The notes: generated by a model from the letters alone, not told the origin. Positions 8,075 through 19,670 are shown, numbered from the stretch's first letter. The stretch: 64,000 nt of DNA from Lepturacanthus savala (GCA_030544235.1 CM060477.1:21039934-21103933); one strand, 5' to 3'. Program-made: numbers and translations.

Positions 8075-8193
8075 GAGGCTCTGCCAAATTGCAGGGCCTG
8101 ACAAAAATAGGTTTAACTCATGGGTGCTCCTCTCCACGGAAGTCTTTAGTAAAAGGCGAAAGACTTGTACGTTATGAAGAGAAACCAGAGTAA
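8075..8193 (-). ncRNA. RNU5: U5 snRNA gene, copy 11
   Basis: Consensus RNA. Upstream spacer type A. Confidence 0.95.
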
Positions 8194-8492
8194 GCACAGC
8201 CCACTCCTCAACAGCAGCCAAAGTCCCCCGTCTTCCCAGGAACCGTGTTCACGGTAAGCCTCCTTCGCCTTGCTGCATATCCGGTGCCAGTCCACGCCCA
8301 TTTCCCCCTTTTCCCAGGTTCGATATGGACCTACTGCGATAGGGCGTTGTCATGTTTGTCTTCCAGTCAAAGGCAAAACTCACTTTGGGTCGTTACATGG
8401 TGTGCTTTTACACCAATCACCATAGCAGCTGTAACAAAGTCGTCTGACGCAGTTGTCGCTTTGTTTTTTCATATTCCACAAGGCAAAGAGAA

Positions 8493-8680
8493 GGGTGCAC
8501 CTTTCCCAGCGGCACTGCAATACCGGGCCGATGCGTGGAGTGGACGGGGCAAGCCCCTTTCTCAGCTCCAGGTACTAAAAATCCGTTTAATATGGAGTCC
8601 CCTTATAGAGGACGTATCAGATATTAAACTGATAAGAACAGATACTACACTTGATCTTAGCCAAAAGGCCGAGAAGCGAT
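8493..8680 (-). ncRNA. RNU2: U2 snRNA gene, copy 11
   Basis: A at nt 179; otherwise consensus. Confidence 0.98.
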
Positions 8681-8859
8681 GAGCCCTTGCTGCCTGCTGC
8701 CCCGGGCCACCTCCCGTGCAGAGTTGTCACTTGTCGTGGAGCACTCGCTTCAAAAACCGCTCCGTCAACAACCGAGATTTAGCAGCTCCGCCCCGGGTCT
8801 CTCCTCTGTGAGGCCACGCGTCTCGTCAAGGACAGCTCTTTTGCTTTTGACAAGTGCAC

Positions 8860-8978
8860 GAGGCTCTGCCAAATTGCAGGGCCTGACAAAAATAGGTTTA
8901 ACTCATGGGTGCTCCTCTCCACGGAAGTCTTTAGTAAAAGGCGAAAGACTTGTACGTTATGAAGAGAAACCAGAGTAA
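8860..8978 (-). ncRNA. RNU5: U5 snRNA gene, copy 12
   Basis: Consensus RNA, but the 3' box motif is altered by C-to-G (+ strand) at 8849, so 3'-end formation may differ. Upstream spacer type B. Confidence 0.94.
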
Positions 8979-9277
8979 GCACAGCCCACTCCTCAACAGC
9001 AGCCAAAGTCCCCCGTCTTCCCAGGAACCGTGTTCACGGTAAGCCTCCTTCGCCTTGCTGCATATCCGGTGCCAGTCCACGCCCATTTCCCCCTTTTCCC
9101 AGGTTCGATATGGACCTACTGCGATAGGGCGTTGTCATCTTTGTCTTCCAGTCAAAGGCAAAACTCACTTTGGGTCGTTACATGGTGTGCTTTTACACCA
9201 ATCACCATAGCAGCTGTAACAAAGTCGTCTGACGCAGTTGTCGCTTTGTTTTTTCATATTCCACAAGGCAAAGAGAA

Positions 9278-9465
9278 GGGTGCACCTTTCCCAGCGGCAC
9301 TGCAATACCGGGCCGATGCGTGGAGTGGACGGGGCAAGCCCCTTTCTCAGCTCCAGGTACTAAAAATCCGTTTAATATGGAGTCCCCTTATAGAGGACGT
9401 ATCAGATATTAAACTGATAAGAACAGATACTACACTTGATCTTAGCCAAAAGGCCGAGAAGCGAT
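9278..9465 (-). ncRNA. RNU2: U2 snRNA gene, copy 12
   Basis: A at nt 179; otherwise consensus. Confidence 0.98.
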
Positions 9466-9644
9466 GAGCCCTTGCTGCCTGCTGCCCCGGGCCACCTCCC
9501 GTGCAGAGTTGTCACTTGTCGTGGAGCACTCGCTTCAAAAACCGCTCCGTCAACAACCGAGATTTAGCAGCTCCGCCCCGGGTCTCTCCTCTGTGAGGCC
9601 ACGCGTCTCGTCAAGGACAGCTCTTTTGCTTTTCACAAGTGCAC

Positions 9645-9763
9645 GAGGCTCTGCCAAATTGCAGGGCCTGACAAAAATAGGTTTAACTCATGGGTGCTCC
9701 TCTCCACGGAAGTCTTTAGTAAAAGGCGAAAGACTTGTACGTTATGAAGAGAAACCAGAGTAA
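9645..9763 (-). ncRNA. RNU5: U5 snRNA gene, copy 13
   Basis: Consensus RNA. Upstream spacer type B, like the preceding unit. Confidence 0.95.
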
Positions 9764-10062
9764 GCACAGCCCACTCCTCAACAGCAGCCAAAGTCCCCCG
9801 TCTTCCCAGGAACCGTGTTCACGGTAAGCCTCCTTCGCCTTGCTGCATATCCGGTGCCAGTCCACGCCCATTTCCCCCTTTTCCCAGGTTCGATATGGAC
9901 CTACTGCGATAGGGCGTTGTCATCTTTGTCTTCCAGTCAAAGGCAAAACTCACTTTGGGTCGTTACATGGTGTGCTTTTACACCAATCACCATAGCAGCT
10001 GTAACAAAGTCGTCTGACGCAGTTGTCGCTTTGTTTTTTCATATTCCACAAGGCAAAGAGAA

Positions 10063-10250
10063 GGGTGCACCTTTCCCAGCGGCACTGCAATACCGGGCCG
10101 ATGCGTGGAGTGGACGGGGCAAGCCCCTTTCTCAGCTCCAGGTACTAAAAATCCGTTTAATATGGAGTCCCCTTATAGAGGACGTATCAGATATTAAACT
10201 GATAAGAACAGATACTACACTTGATCTTAGCCAAAAGGCCGAGAAGCGAT
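10063..10250 (-). ncRNA. RNU2: U2 snRNA gene, copy 13
   Basis: A at nt 179; otherwise consensus. Confidence 0.98.
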
Positions 10251-10429
10251 GAGCCCTTGCTGCCTGCTGCCCCGGGCCACCTCCCGTGCAGAGTTGTCAC
10301 TTGTCGTGGAGCACTCGCTTCAAAAACCGCTCCGTCAACAACCGAGATTTAGCAGCTCCGCCCCGGGTCTCTCCTCTGTGAGGCCACGCGTCTCGTCAAG
10401 GACAGCTCTTTTGCTTTTCACAAGTGCAC

Positions 10430-10548
10430 GAGGCTCTGCCAAATTGCAGGGCCTGACAAAAATAGGTTTAACTCATGGGTGCTCCTCTCCACGGAAGTCT
10501 TTAGTAAAAGGCGAAAGACTTGTACGTTATGAAGAGAAACCAGAGTAA
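10430..10548 (-). ncRNA. RNU5: U5 snRNA gene, copy 14
   Basis: Consensus RNA. Upstream spacer type C with G-to-T at 10701, shared only with copy 5. Confidence 0.95.
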
Positions 10549-10847
10549 GCACAGCCCACTCCTCAACAGCAGCCAAAGTCCCCCGTCTTCCCAGGAACCG
10601 TGTTCACGGTAAGCCTCCTTCGCCTTGCTGCATATCCGGTGCCAGTCCACGCCCATTTCCCCTTTTTCCCAGGTTCGATATGGACCTACTGCGATAGGGC
10701 TTTGTCATGTTTGTCTTCCAGTCAAAGGCAAAACTCACTTTGGGTCGTTACATGGTGTGCTTTTACACCAATCACCATAGCAGCTGTAACAAAGTCGTCT
10801 GACGCAGTTGTCGCTTTGTTTTTTCATATTCCACAAGGCAAAGAGAA

Positions 10848-11035
10848 GGGTGCACCGTTCCCAGCGGCACTGCAATACCGGGCCGATGCGTGGAGTGGAC
10901 GGGGCAAGCCCCTTTCTCAGCTCCAGGTACTAAAAATCCGTTTAATATGGAGTCCCCTTATAGAGGACGTATCAGATATTAAACTGATAAGAACAGATAC
11001 TACACTTGATCTTAGCCAAAAGGCCGAGAAGCGAT
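10848..11035 (-). ncRNA. RNU2: U2 snRNA gene, copy 14
   Basis: C at nt 179. Promoter carries the G-to-A marker at 11129 (-94). Confidence 0.98.
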
Positions 11036-11214
11036 GAGCCCTTGCTGCCTGCTGCCCCGGGCCACCTCCCGTGCAGAGTTGTCACTTGTCGTGGAGCACT
11101 CGCTTCAAAAACCGCTCCGTCAACAACCAAGATTTAGCAGCTCCGCCCCGGGTCTCTCCTCTGTGAGGCCACGCGTCTCGTCAAGGACAGCTCTTTTGCT
11201 TTTCACAAGTGCAC

Positions 11215-11333
11215 GAGGCTCTGCCAAATTGCAGGGCCTGACAAAAATAGGTTTAACTCATGGGTGCTCCTCTCCACGGAAGTCTTTAGTAAAAGGCGAA
11301 AGACTTGTACGTTATGAAGAGAAACCAGAGTAA
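11215..11333 (-). ncRNA. RNU5: U5 snRNA gene, copy 15
   Basis: Consensus RNA. Upstream spacer type A. Confidence 0.95.
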
Positions 11334-11632
11334 GCACAGCCCACTCCTCAACAGCAGCCAAAGTCCCCCGTCTTCCCAGGAACCGTGTTCACGGTAAGCC
11401 TCCTTCGCCTTGCTGCATATCCGGTGCCAGTCCACGCCCATTTCCCCCTTTTCCCAGGTTCGATATGGACCTACTGCGATAGGGCGTTGTCATGTTTGTC
11501 TTCCAGTCAAAGGCAAAACTCACTTTGGGTCGTTACATGGTGTGCTTTTACACCAATCACCATAGCAGCTGTAACAAAGTCGTCTGACGCAGTTGTCGCT
11601 TTGTTTTTTCATATTCCACAAGGCAAAGAGAA

Positions 11633-11820
11633 GGGTGCACCGTTCCCAGCGGCACTGCAATACCGGGCCGATGCGTGGAGTGGACGGGGCAAGCCCCTTT
11701 CTCAGCTCCAGGTACTAAAAATCCGTTTAATATGGAGTCCCCTTATAGAGGACGTATCAGATATTAAACTGATAAGAACAGATACTACACTTGATCTTAG
11801 CCAAAAGGCCGAGAAGCGAT
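11633..11820 (-). ncRNA. RNU2: U2 snRNA gene, copy 15
   Basis: C at nt 179; otherwise consensus. Confidence 0.98.
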
Positions 11821-11999
11821 GAGCCCTTGCTGCCTGCTGCCCCGGGCCACCTCCCGTGCAGAGTTGTCACTTGTCGTGGAGCACTCGCTTCAAAAACCGC
11901 TCCGTCAACAACCGAGATTTAGCAGCTCCGCCCCGGGTCTCTCCTCTGTGAGGCCACGCGTCTCGTCAAGGACAGCTCTTTTGCTTTTCACAAGTGCAC

Positions 12000-12118
12000 G
12001 AGGCTCTGCCAAATTGCAGGGCCTGACAAAAATAGGTTTAACTCATGGGTGCTCCTCTCCACGGAAGTCTTTAGTAAAAGGCGAAAGACTTGTACGTTAT
12101 GAAGAGAAACCAGAGTAA
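12000..12118 (-). ncRNA. RNU5: U5 snRNA gene, copy 16
   Basis: Consensus RNA. Upstream spacer type B. Confidence 0.95.
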
Positions 12119-12417
12119 GCACAGCCCACTCCTCAACAGCAGCCAAAGTCCCCCGTCTTCCCAGGAACCGTGTTCACGGTAAGCCTCCTTCGCCTTGCTG
12201 CATATCCGGTGCCAGTCCACGCCCATTTCCCCCTTTTCCCAGGTTCGATATGGACCTACTGCGATAGGGCGTTGTCATCTTTGTCTTCCAGTCAAAGGCA
12301 AAACTCACTTTGGGTCGTTACATGGTGTGCTTTTACACCAATCACCATAGCAGCTGTAACAAAGTCGTCTGACGCAGTTGTCGCTTTGTTTTTTCATATT
12401 CCACAAGGCAAAGAGAA

Positions 12418-12605
12418 GGGTGCACCTTTCCCAGCGGCACTGCAATACCGGGCCGATGCGTGGAGTGGACGGGGCAAGCCCCTTTCTCAGCTCCAGGTAC
12501 TAAAAATCCGTTTAATATGGAGTCCCCTTATAGAGGACGTATCAGATATTAAACTGATAAGAACAGATACTACACTTGATCTTAGCCAAAAGGCCGAGAA
12601 GCGAT
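12418..12605 (-). ncRNA. RNU2: U2 snRNA gene, copy 16
   Basis: A at nt 179; otherwise consensus. Confidence 0.98.
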
Positions 12606-12784
12606 GAGCCCTTGCTGCCTGCTGCCCCGGGCCACCTCCCGTGCAGAGTTGTCACTTGTCGTGGAGCACTCGCTTCAAAAACCGCTCCGTCAACAACCGA
12701 GATTTAGCAGCTCCGCCCCGGGTCTCTCCTCTGTGAGGCCACGCGTCTCGTCAAGGACAGCTCTTTTGCTTTTCACAAGTGCAC

Positions 12785-12903
12785 GAGGCTCTGCCAAATT
12801 GCAGGGCCTGACAAAAATAGGTTTAACTCATGGGTGCTCCTCTCCACGGAAGTCTTTAGTAAAAGGCGAAAGACTTGTACGTTATGAAGAGAAACCAGAG
12901 TAA
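12785..12903 (-). ncRNA. RNU5: U5 snRNA gene, copy 17
   Basis: Consensus RNA. Upstream spacer type C. Confidence 0.95.
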
Positions 12904-13202
12904 GCACAGCCCACTCCTCAACAGCAGCCAAAGTCCCCCGTCTTCCCAGGAACCGTGTTCACGGTAAGCCTCCTTCGCCTTGCTGCATATCCGGTGCCAG
13001 TCCACGCCCATTTCCCCTTTTTCCCAGGTTCGATATGGACCTACTGCGATAGGGCGTTGTCATGTTTGTCTTCCAGTCAAAGGCAAAACTCACTTTGGGT
13101 CGTTACATGGTGTGCTTTTACACCAATCACCATAGCAGCTGTAACAAAGTCGTCTGACGCAGTTGTCGCTTTGTTTTTTCATATTCCACAAGGCAAAGAG
13201 AA

Positions 13203-13390
13203 GGGTGCACCGTTCCCAGCGGCACTGCAATACCGGGCCGATGCGTGGAGTGGACGGGGCAAGCCCCTTTCTCAGCTCCAGGTACTAAAAATCCGTTTAA
13301 TATGGAGTCCCCTTATAGAGGACGTATCAGATATTAAACTGATAAGAACAGATACTACACTTGATCTTAGCCAAAAGGCCGAGAAGCGAT
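13203..13390 (-). ncRNA. RNU2: U2 snRNA gene, copy 17
   Basis: C at nt 179; otherwise consensus. Confidence 0.98.
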
Positions 13391-13569
13391 GAGCCCTTGC
13401 TGCCTGCTGCCCCGGGCCACCTCCCGTGCAGAGTTGTCACTTGTCGTGGAGCACTCGCTTCAAAAACCGCTCCGTCAACAACCGAGATTTAGCAGCTCCG
13501 CCCCGGGTCTCTCCTCTGTGAGGCCACGCGTCTCGTCAAGGACAGCTCTTTTGCTTTTCACAAGTGCAC

Positions 13570-13688
13570 GAGGCTCTGCCAAATTGCAGGGCCTGACAAA
13601 AATAGGTTTAACTCATGGGTGCTCCTCTCCACGGAAGTCTTTAGTAAAAGGCGAAAGACTTGTACGTTATGAAGAGAAACCAGAGTAA
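13570..13688 (-). ncRNA. RNU5: U5 snRNA gene, copy 18
   Basis: Consensus RNA. Upstream spacer type A. Confidence 0.95.
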
Positions 13689-13987
13689 GCACAGCCCACT
13701 CCTCAACAGCAGCCAAAGTCCCCCGTCTTCCCAGGAACCGTGTTCACGGTAAGCCTCCTTCGCCTTGCTGCATATCCGGTGCCAGTCCACGCCCATTTCC
13801 CCCTTTTCCCAGGTTCGATATGGACCTACTGCGATAGGGCGTTGTCATGTTTGTCTTCCAGTCAAAGGCAAAACTCACTTTGGGTCGTTACATGGTGTGC
13901 TTTTACACCAATCACCATAGCAGCTGTAACAAAGTCGTCTGACGCAGTTGTCGCTTTGTTTTTTCATATTCCACAAGGCAAAGAGAA

Positions 13988-14175
13988 GGGTGCACCGTTC
14001 CCAGCGGCACTGCAATACCGGGCCGATGCGTGGAGTGGACGGGGCAAGCCCCTTTCTCAGCTCCAGGTACTAAAAATCCGTTTAATATGGAGTCCCCTTA
14101 TAGAGGACGTATCAGATATTAAACTGATAAGAACAGATACTACACTTGATCTTAGCCAAAAGGCCGAGAAGCGAT
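13988..14175 (-). ncRNA. RNU2: U2 snRNA gene, copy 18
   Basis: C at nt 179; otherwise consensus. Confidence 0.98.
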
Positions 14176-14354
14176 GAGCCCTTGCTGCCTGCTGCCCCGG
14201 GCCACCTCCCGTGCAGAGTTGTCACTTGTCGTGGAGCACTCGCTTCAAAAACCGCTCCGTCAACAACCGAGATTTAGCAGCTCCGCCCCGGGTCTCTCCT
14301 CTGTGAGGCCACGCGTCTCGTCAAGGACAGCTCTTTTGCTTTTCACAAGTGCAC

Positions 14355-14473
14355 GAGGCTCTGCCAAATTGCAGGGCCTGACAAAAATAGGTTTAACTCA
14401 TGGGTGCTCCTCTCCACGGAAGTCTTTAGTAAAAGGCGAAAGACTTGTACGTTATGAAGAGAAACCAGAGTAA
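14355..14473 (-). ncRNA. RNU5: U5 snRNA gene, copy 19
   Basis: Consensus RNA. Upstream spacer type B. Confidence 0.95.
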
Positions 14474-14772
14474 GCACAGCCCACTCCTCAACAGCAGCCA
14501 AAGTCCCCCGTCTTCCCAGGAACCGTGTTCACGGTAAGCCTCCTTCGCCTTGCTGCATATCCGGTGCCAGTCCACGCCCATTTCCCCCTTTTCCCAGGTT
14601 CGATATGGACCTACTGCGATAGGGCGTTGTCATCTTTGTCTTCCAGTCAAAGGCAAAACTCACTTTGGGTCGTTACATGGTGTGCTTTTACACCAATCAC
14701 CATAGCAGCTGTAACAAAGTCGTCTGACGCAGTTGTCGCTTTGTTTTTTCATATTCCACAAGGCAAAGAGAA

Positions 14773-14960
14773 GGGTGCACCTTTCCCAGCGGCACTGCAA
14801 TACCGGGCCGATGCGTGGAGTGGACGGGGCAAGCCCCTTTCTCAGCTCCAGGTACTAAAAATCCGTTTAATATGGAGTCCCCTTATAGAGGACGTATCAG
14901 ATATTAAACTGATAAGAACAGATACTACACTTGATCTTAGCCAAAAGGCCAAGAAGCGAT
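14773..14960 (-). ncRNA. RNU2: U2 snRNA gene, copy 19, nt 10 variant
   Basis: Private C10-to-U change (A at 14951 on +), at the base of stem I opposite A23; it could add a U-A pair or disturb pairing of the 5' end with U6. A at nt 179. Confidence 0.96.
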
Positions 14961-15139
14961 GAGCCCTTGCTGCCTGCTGCCCCGGGCCACCTCCCGTGCA
15001 GAGTTGTCACTTGTCGTGGAGCACTCGCTTCAAAAACCGCTCCGTCAACAACCGAGATTTAGCAGCTCCGCCCCGGGTCTCTCCTCTGTGAGGCCACGCG
15101 TCTCGTCAAGGACAGCTCTTTTGCTTTTCACAAGTGCAC

Positions 15140-15258
15140 GAGGCTCTGCCAAATTGCAGGGCCTGACAAAAATAGGTTTAACTCATGGGTGCTCCTCTCC
15201 ACGGAAGTCTTTAGTAAAAGGCGAAAGACTTGTACGTTATGAAGAGAAACCAGAGTAA
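15140..15258 (-). ncRNA. RNU5: U5 snRNA gene, copy 20
   Basis: Consensus RNA. Upstream spacer type A with a private T-to-G at 15463. Confidence 0.95.
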
Positions 15259-15557
15259 GCACAGCCCACTCCTCAACAGCAGCCAAAGTCCCCCGTCTTC
15301 CCAGGAACCGTGTTCACGGTAAGCCTCCTTCGCCTTGCTGCATATCCGGTGCCAGTCCACGCCCATTTCCCCCTTTTCCCAGGTTCGATATGGACCTACT
15401 GCGATAGGGCGTTGTCATGTTTGTCTTCCAGTCAAAGGCAAAACTCACTTTGGGTCGTTACAGGGTGTGCTTTTACACCAATCACCATAGCAGCTGTAAC
15501 AAAGTCGTCTGACGCAGTTGTCGCTTTGTTTTTTCATATTCCACAAGGCAAAGAGAA

Positions 15558-15745
15558 GGGTGCACCGTTCCCAGCGGCACTGCAATACCGGGCCGATGCG
15601 TGGAGTGGACGGGGCAAGCCCCTTTCTCAGCTCCAGGTACTAAAAATCCGTTTAATATGGAGTCCCCTTATAGAGGACGTATCAGATATTAAACTGATAA
15701 GAACAGATACTACACTTGATCTTAGCCAAAAGGCCGAGAAGCGAT
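15558..15745 (-). ncRNA. RNU2: U2 snRNA gene, copy 20
   Basis: C at nt 179; otherwise consensus. Confidence 0.98.
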
Positions 15746-15924
15746 GAGCCCTTGCTGCCTGCTGCCCCGGGCCACCTCCCGTGCAGAGTTGTCACTTGTC
15801 GTGGAGCACTCGCTTCAAAAACCGCTCCGTCAACAACCGAGATTTAGCAGCTCCGCCCCGGGTCTCTCCTCTGTGAGGCCACGCGTCTCGTCAAGGACAG
15901 CTCTTTTGCTTTTCACAAGTGCAC

Positions 15925-16043
15925 GAGGCTCTGCCAAATTGCAGGGCCTGACAAAAATAGGTTTAACTCATGGGTGCTCCTCTCCACGGAAGTCTTTAGT
16001 AAAAGGCGAAAGACTTGTACGTTATGAAGAGAAACCAGAGTAA
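15925..16043 (-). ncRNA. RNU5: U5 snRNA gene, copy 21
   Basis: Consensus RNA. Upstream spacer type B with the G-to-A marker at 16239. Confidence 0.95.
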
Positions 16044-16342
16044 GCACAGCCCACTCCTCAACAGCAGCCAAAGTCCCCCGTCTTCCCAGGAACCGTGTTC
16101 ACGGTAAGCCTCCTTCGCCTTGCTGCATATCCGGTGCCAGTCCACGCCCATTTCCCCCTTTTCCCAGGTTCGATATGGACCTACTGCGATAGGGCGTTGT
16201 CATCTTTGTCTTCCAGTCAAAGGCAAAACTCACTTTGGATCGTTACATGGTGTGCTTTTACACCAATCACCATAGCAGCTGTAACAAAGTCGTCTGACGC
16301 AGTTGTCGCTTTGTTTTTTCATATTCCACAAGGCAAAGAGAA

Positions 16343-16530
16343 GGGTGCACCGTTCCCAGCGGCACTGCAATACCGGGCCGATGCGTGGAGTGGACGGGGC
16401 AAGCCCCTTTCTCAGCTCCAGGTACTAAAAATCTGTTTAATATGGAGTCCCCTTATAGAGGACGTATCAGATATTAAACTGATAAGAACAGATACTACAC
16501 TTGATCTTAGCCAAAAGGCCGAGAAGCGAT
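16343..16530 (-). ncRNA. RNU2: U2 snRNA gene, copy 21, G97A
   Basis: G97-to-A (T at 16434 on +), two bases before the Sm site; one of seven such copies. C at nt 179. Confidence 0.97.
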
Positions 16531-16709
16531 GAGCCCTTGCTGCCTGCTGCCCCGGGCCACCTCCCGTGCAGAGTTGTCACTTGTCGTGGAGCACTCGCTT
16601 CAAAAACCGCTCCGTCAACAACCGAGATTTAGCAGCTCCGCCCCGGGTCTCTCCTCTGTGAGGCCACGCGTCTCGTCAAGGACAGCTCTTTTGCTTTTCA
16701 CAAGTGCAC

Positions 16710-16828
16710 GAGGCTCTGCCAAATTGCAGGGCCTGACAAAAATAGGTTTAACTCATGGGTGCTTCTCTCCACGGAAGTCTTTAGTAAAAGGCGAAAGACT
16801 TGTACGTTATGAAGAGAAACCAGAGTAA
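16710..16828 (-). ncRNA. RNU5: U5 snRNA gene, copy 22, G65A
   Basis: G65-to-A (T at 16764 on +) turns the U12-G65 wobble of the lower stem into a U-A pair, so folding is kept. Upstream spacer type A. Confidence 0.95.
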
Positions 16829-17127
16829 GCACAGCCCACTCCTCAACAGCAGCCAAAGTCCCCCGTCTTCCCAGGAACCGTGTTCACGGTAAGCCTCCTT
16901 CGCCTTGCTGCATATCCGGTGCCAGTCCACGCCCATTTCCCCCTTTTCCCAGGTTCGATATGGACCTACTGCGATAGGGCGTTGTCATGTTTGTCTTCCA
17001 GTCAAAGGCAAAACTCACTTTGGGTCGTTACATGGTGTGCTTTTACACCAATCACCATAGCAGCTGTAACAAAGTCGTCTGACGCAGTTGTCGCTTTGTT
17101 TTTTCATATTCCACAAGGCAAAGAGAA

Positions 17128-17315
17128 GGGTGCACCTTTCCCAGCGGCACTGCAATACCGGGCCGATGCGTGGAGTGGACGGGGCAAGCCCCTTTCTCAG
17201 CTCCAGGTACTAAAAATCCGTTTAATATGGAGTCCCCTTATAGAGGACGTATCAGATATTAAACTGATAAGAACAGATACTACACTTGATCTTAGCCAAA
17301 AGGCCGAGAAGCGAT
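17128..17315 (-). ncRNA. RNU2: U2 snRNA gene, copy 22
   Basis: A at nt 179; otherwise consensus. Confidence 0.98.
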
Positions 17316-17494
17316 GAGCCCTTGCTGCCTGCTGCCCCGGGCCACCTCCCGTGCAGAGTTGTCACTTGTCGTGGAGCACTCGCTTCAAAAACCGCTCCGT
17401 CAACAACCGAGATTTAGCAGCTCCGCCCCGGGTCTCTCCTCTGTGAGGCCACGCGTCTCGTCAAGGACAGCTCTTTTGCTTTTCACAAGTGCAC

Positions 17495-17613
17495 GAGGCT
17501 CTGCCAAATTGCAGGGCCTGACAAAAATAGGTTTAACTCATGGGTGCTCCTCTCCACGGAAGTCTTTAGTAAAAGGCGAAAGACTTGTACGTTATGAAGA
17601 GAAACCAGAGTAA
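17495..17613 (-). ncRNA. RNU5: U5 snRNA gene, copy 23, PSE variant
   Basis: Consensus RNA, but its PSE core is changed (C-to-A on + at 17670; ACCGTGAAC becomes ACCGTTAAC). Promoter strength may be reduced. Upstream spacer type A. Confidence 0.94.
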
Positions 17614-17912
17614 GCACAGCCCACTCCTCAACAGCAGCCAAAGTCCCCCGTCTTCCCAGGAACCGTGTTAACGGTAAGCCTCCTTCGCCTTGCTGCATAT
17701 CCGGTGCCAGTCCACGCCCATTTCCCCCTTTTCCCAGGTTCGATATGGACCTACTGCGATAGGGCGTTGTCATGTTTGTCTTCCAGTCAAAGGCAAAACT
17801 CACTTTGGGTCGTTACATGGTGTGCTTTTACACCAATCACCATAGCAGCTGTAACAAAGTCGTCTGACGCAGTTGTCGCTTTGTTTTTTCATATTCCACA
17901 AGGCAAAGAGAA

Positions 17913-18100
17913 GGGTGCACCGTTCCCAGCGGCACTGCAATACCGGGCCGATGAGTGGAGTGGACGGGGCAAGCCCCTTTCTCAGCTCCAGGTACTAAAA
18001 ATCCGTTTAATATGGAGTCCCCTTATAGAGGACGTATCAGATATTAAACTGATAAGAACAGATACTACACTTGATCTTAGCCAAAAGGCCGAGAAGCGAT
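17913..18100 (-). ncRNA. RNU2: U2 snRNA gene, copy 23, nt 147 variant
   Basis: Private G147-to-U (A at 17954 on +) in the linker between stem-loops III and IV. C at nt 179. Confidence 0.96.
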
Positions 18101-18279
18101 GAGCCCTTGCTGCCTGCTGCCCCGGGCCACCTCCCGTGCAGAGTTGTCACTTGTCGTGGAGCACTCGCTTCAAAAACCGCTCCGTCAACAACCGAGATTT
18201 AGCAGCTCCGCCCCGGGTCTCTCCTCTGTGAGGCCACGCGTCTCGTCAAGGACAGCTCTTTTGCTTTTCACAAGTGCAC

Positions 18280-18398
18280 GAGGCTCTGCCAAATTGCAGG
18301 GCCTGACAAAAATAGGTTTAACTCATGGGTGCTCCTCTCCACGGAAGTCTTTAGTAAAAGGCGAAAGACTTGTACGTTATGAAGAGAAACCAGAGTAA
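18280..18398 (-). ncRNA. RNU5: U5 snRNA gene, copy 24
   Basis: Consensus RNA. Upstream spacer type A with a private A-to-T at 18629. Confidence 0.95.
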
Positions 18399-18697
18399 GC
18401 ACAGCCCACTCCTCAACAGCAGCCAAAGTCCCCCGTCTTCCCAGGAACCGTGTTCACGGTAAGCCTCCTTCGCCTTGCTGCATATCCGGTGCCAGTCCAC
18501 GCCCATTTCCCCCTTTTCCCAGGTTCGATATGGACCTACTGCGATAGGGCGTTGTCATGTTTGTCTTCCAGTCAAAGGCAAAACTCACTTTGGGTCGTTA
18601 CATGGTGTGCTTTTACACCAATCACCATTGCAGCTGTAACAAAGTCGTCTGACGCAGTTGTCGCTTTGTTTTTTCATATTCCACAAGGCAAAGAGAA

Positions 18698-18885
18698 GGG
18701 TGCACCGTTCCCAGCGGCACTGCAATACCGGGCCGATGCGTGGAGTGGACGGGGCAAGCCCCTTTCTCAGCTCCAGGTACTAAAAATCCGTTTAATATGG
18801 AGTCCCCTTATAGAGGACGTATCAGATATTAAACTGATAAGAACAGATACTACACTTGATCTTAGCCAAAAGGCCGAGAAGCGAT
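18698..18885 (-). ncRNA. RNU2: U2 snRNA gene, copy 24
   Basis: C at nt 179; otherwise consensus. Confidence 0.98.
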
Positions 18886-19064
18886 GAGCCCTTGCTGCCT
18901 GCTGCCCCGGGCCACCTCCCGTGCAGAGTTGTCACTTGTCGTGGAGCACTCGCTTCAAAAACCGCTCCGTCAACAACCGAGATTTAGCAGCTCCGCCCCG
19001 GGTCTCTCCTCTGTGAGGCCACGCGTCTCGTCAAGGACAGCTCTTTTGCTTTTCACAAGTGCAC

Positions 19065-19183
19065 GAGGCTCTGCCAAATTGCAGGGCCTGACAAAAATAG
19101 GTTTAACTCATGGGTGCTCCTCTCCACGGAAGTCTTTAGTAAAAGGCGAAAGACTTGTACGTTATGAAGAGAAACCAGAGTAA
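19065..19183 (-). ncRNA. RNU5: U5 snRNA gene, copy 25
   Basis: Consensus RNA. Upstream spacer type A. Confidence 0.95.
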
Positions 19184-19482
19184 GCACAGCCCACTCCTCA
19201 ACAGCAGCCAAAGTCCCCCGTCTTCCCAGGAACCGTGTTCACGGTAAGCCTCCTTCGCCTTGCTGCATATCCGGTGCCAGTCCACGCCCATTTCCCCCTT
19301 TTCCCAGGTTCGATATGGACCTACTGCGATAGGGCGTTGTCATGTTTGTCTTCCAGTCAAAGGCAAAACTCACTTTGGGTCGTTACATGGTGTGCTTTTA
19401 CACCAATCACCATAGCAGCTGTAACAAAGTCGTCTGACGCAGTTGTCGCTTTGTTTTTTCATATTCCACAAGGCAAAGAGAA

Positions 19483-19670
19483 GGGTGCACCTTTCCCAGC
19501 GGCACTGCAATACCGGGCCGATGCGTGGAGTGGACGGGGCAAGCCCCTTTCTCAGCTCCAGGTACTAAAAATCCGTTTAATATGGAGTCCCCTTATAGAG
19601 GACGTATCAGATATTAAACTGATAAGAACAGATACTACACTTGATCTTAGCCAAAAGGCCGAGAAGCGAT
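19483..19670 (-). ncRNA. RNU2: U2 snRNA gene, copy 25
   Basis: A at nt 179; otherwise consensus. Confidence 0.98.

Noticed and set aside
8779..9006. Minus-strand 75-aa frame seen only in this unit
   Set aside because: It exists because the single-base change at 8849 removes a stop. It overlaps U5.
17483..17803. Minus-strand 106-aa frame seen only in this unit
   Set aside because: Created by the single change at 17670 removing a stop; it covers U5 and its promoter.
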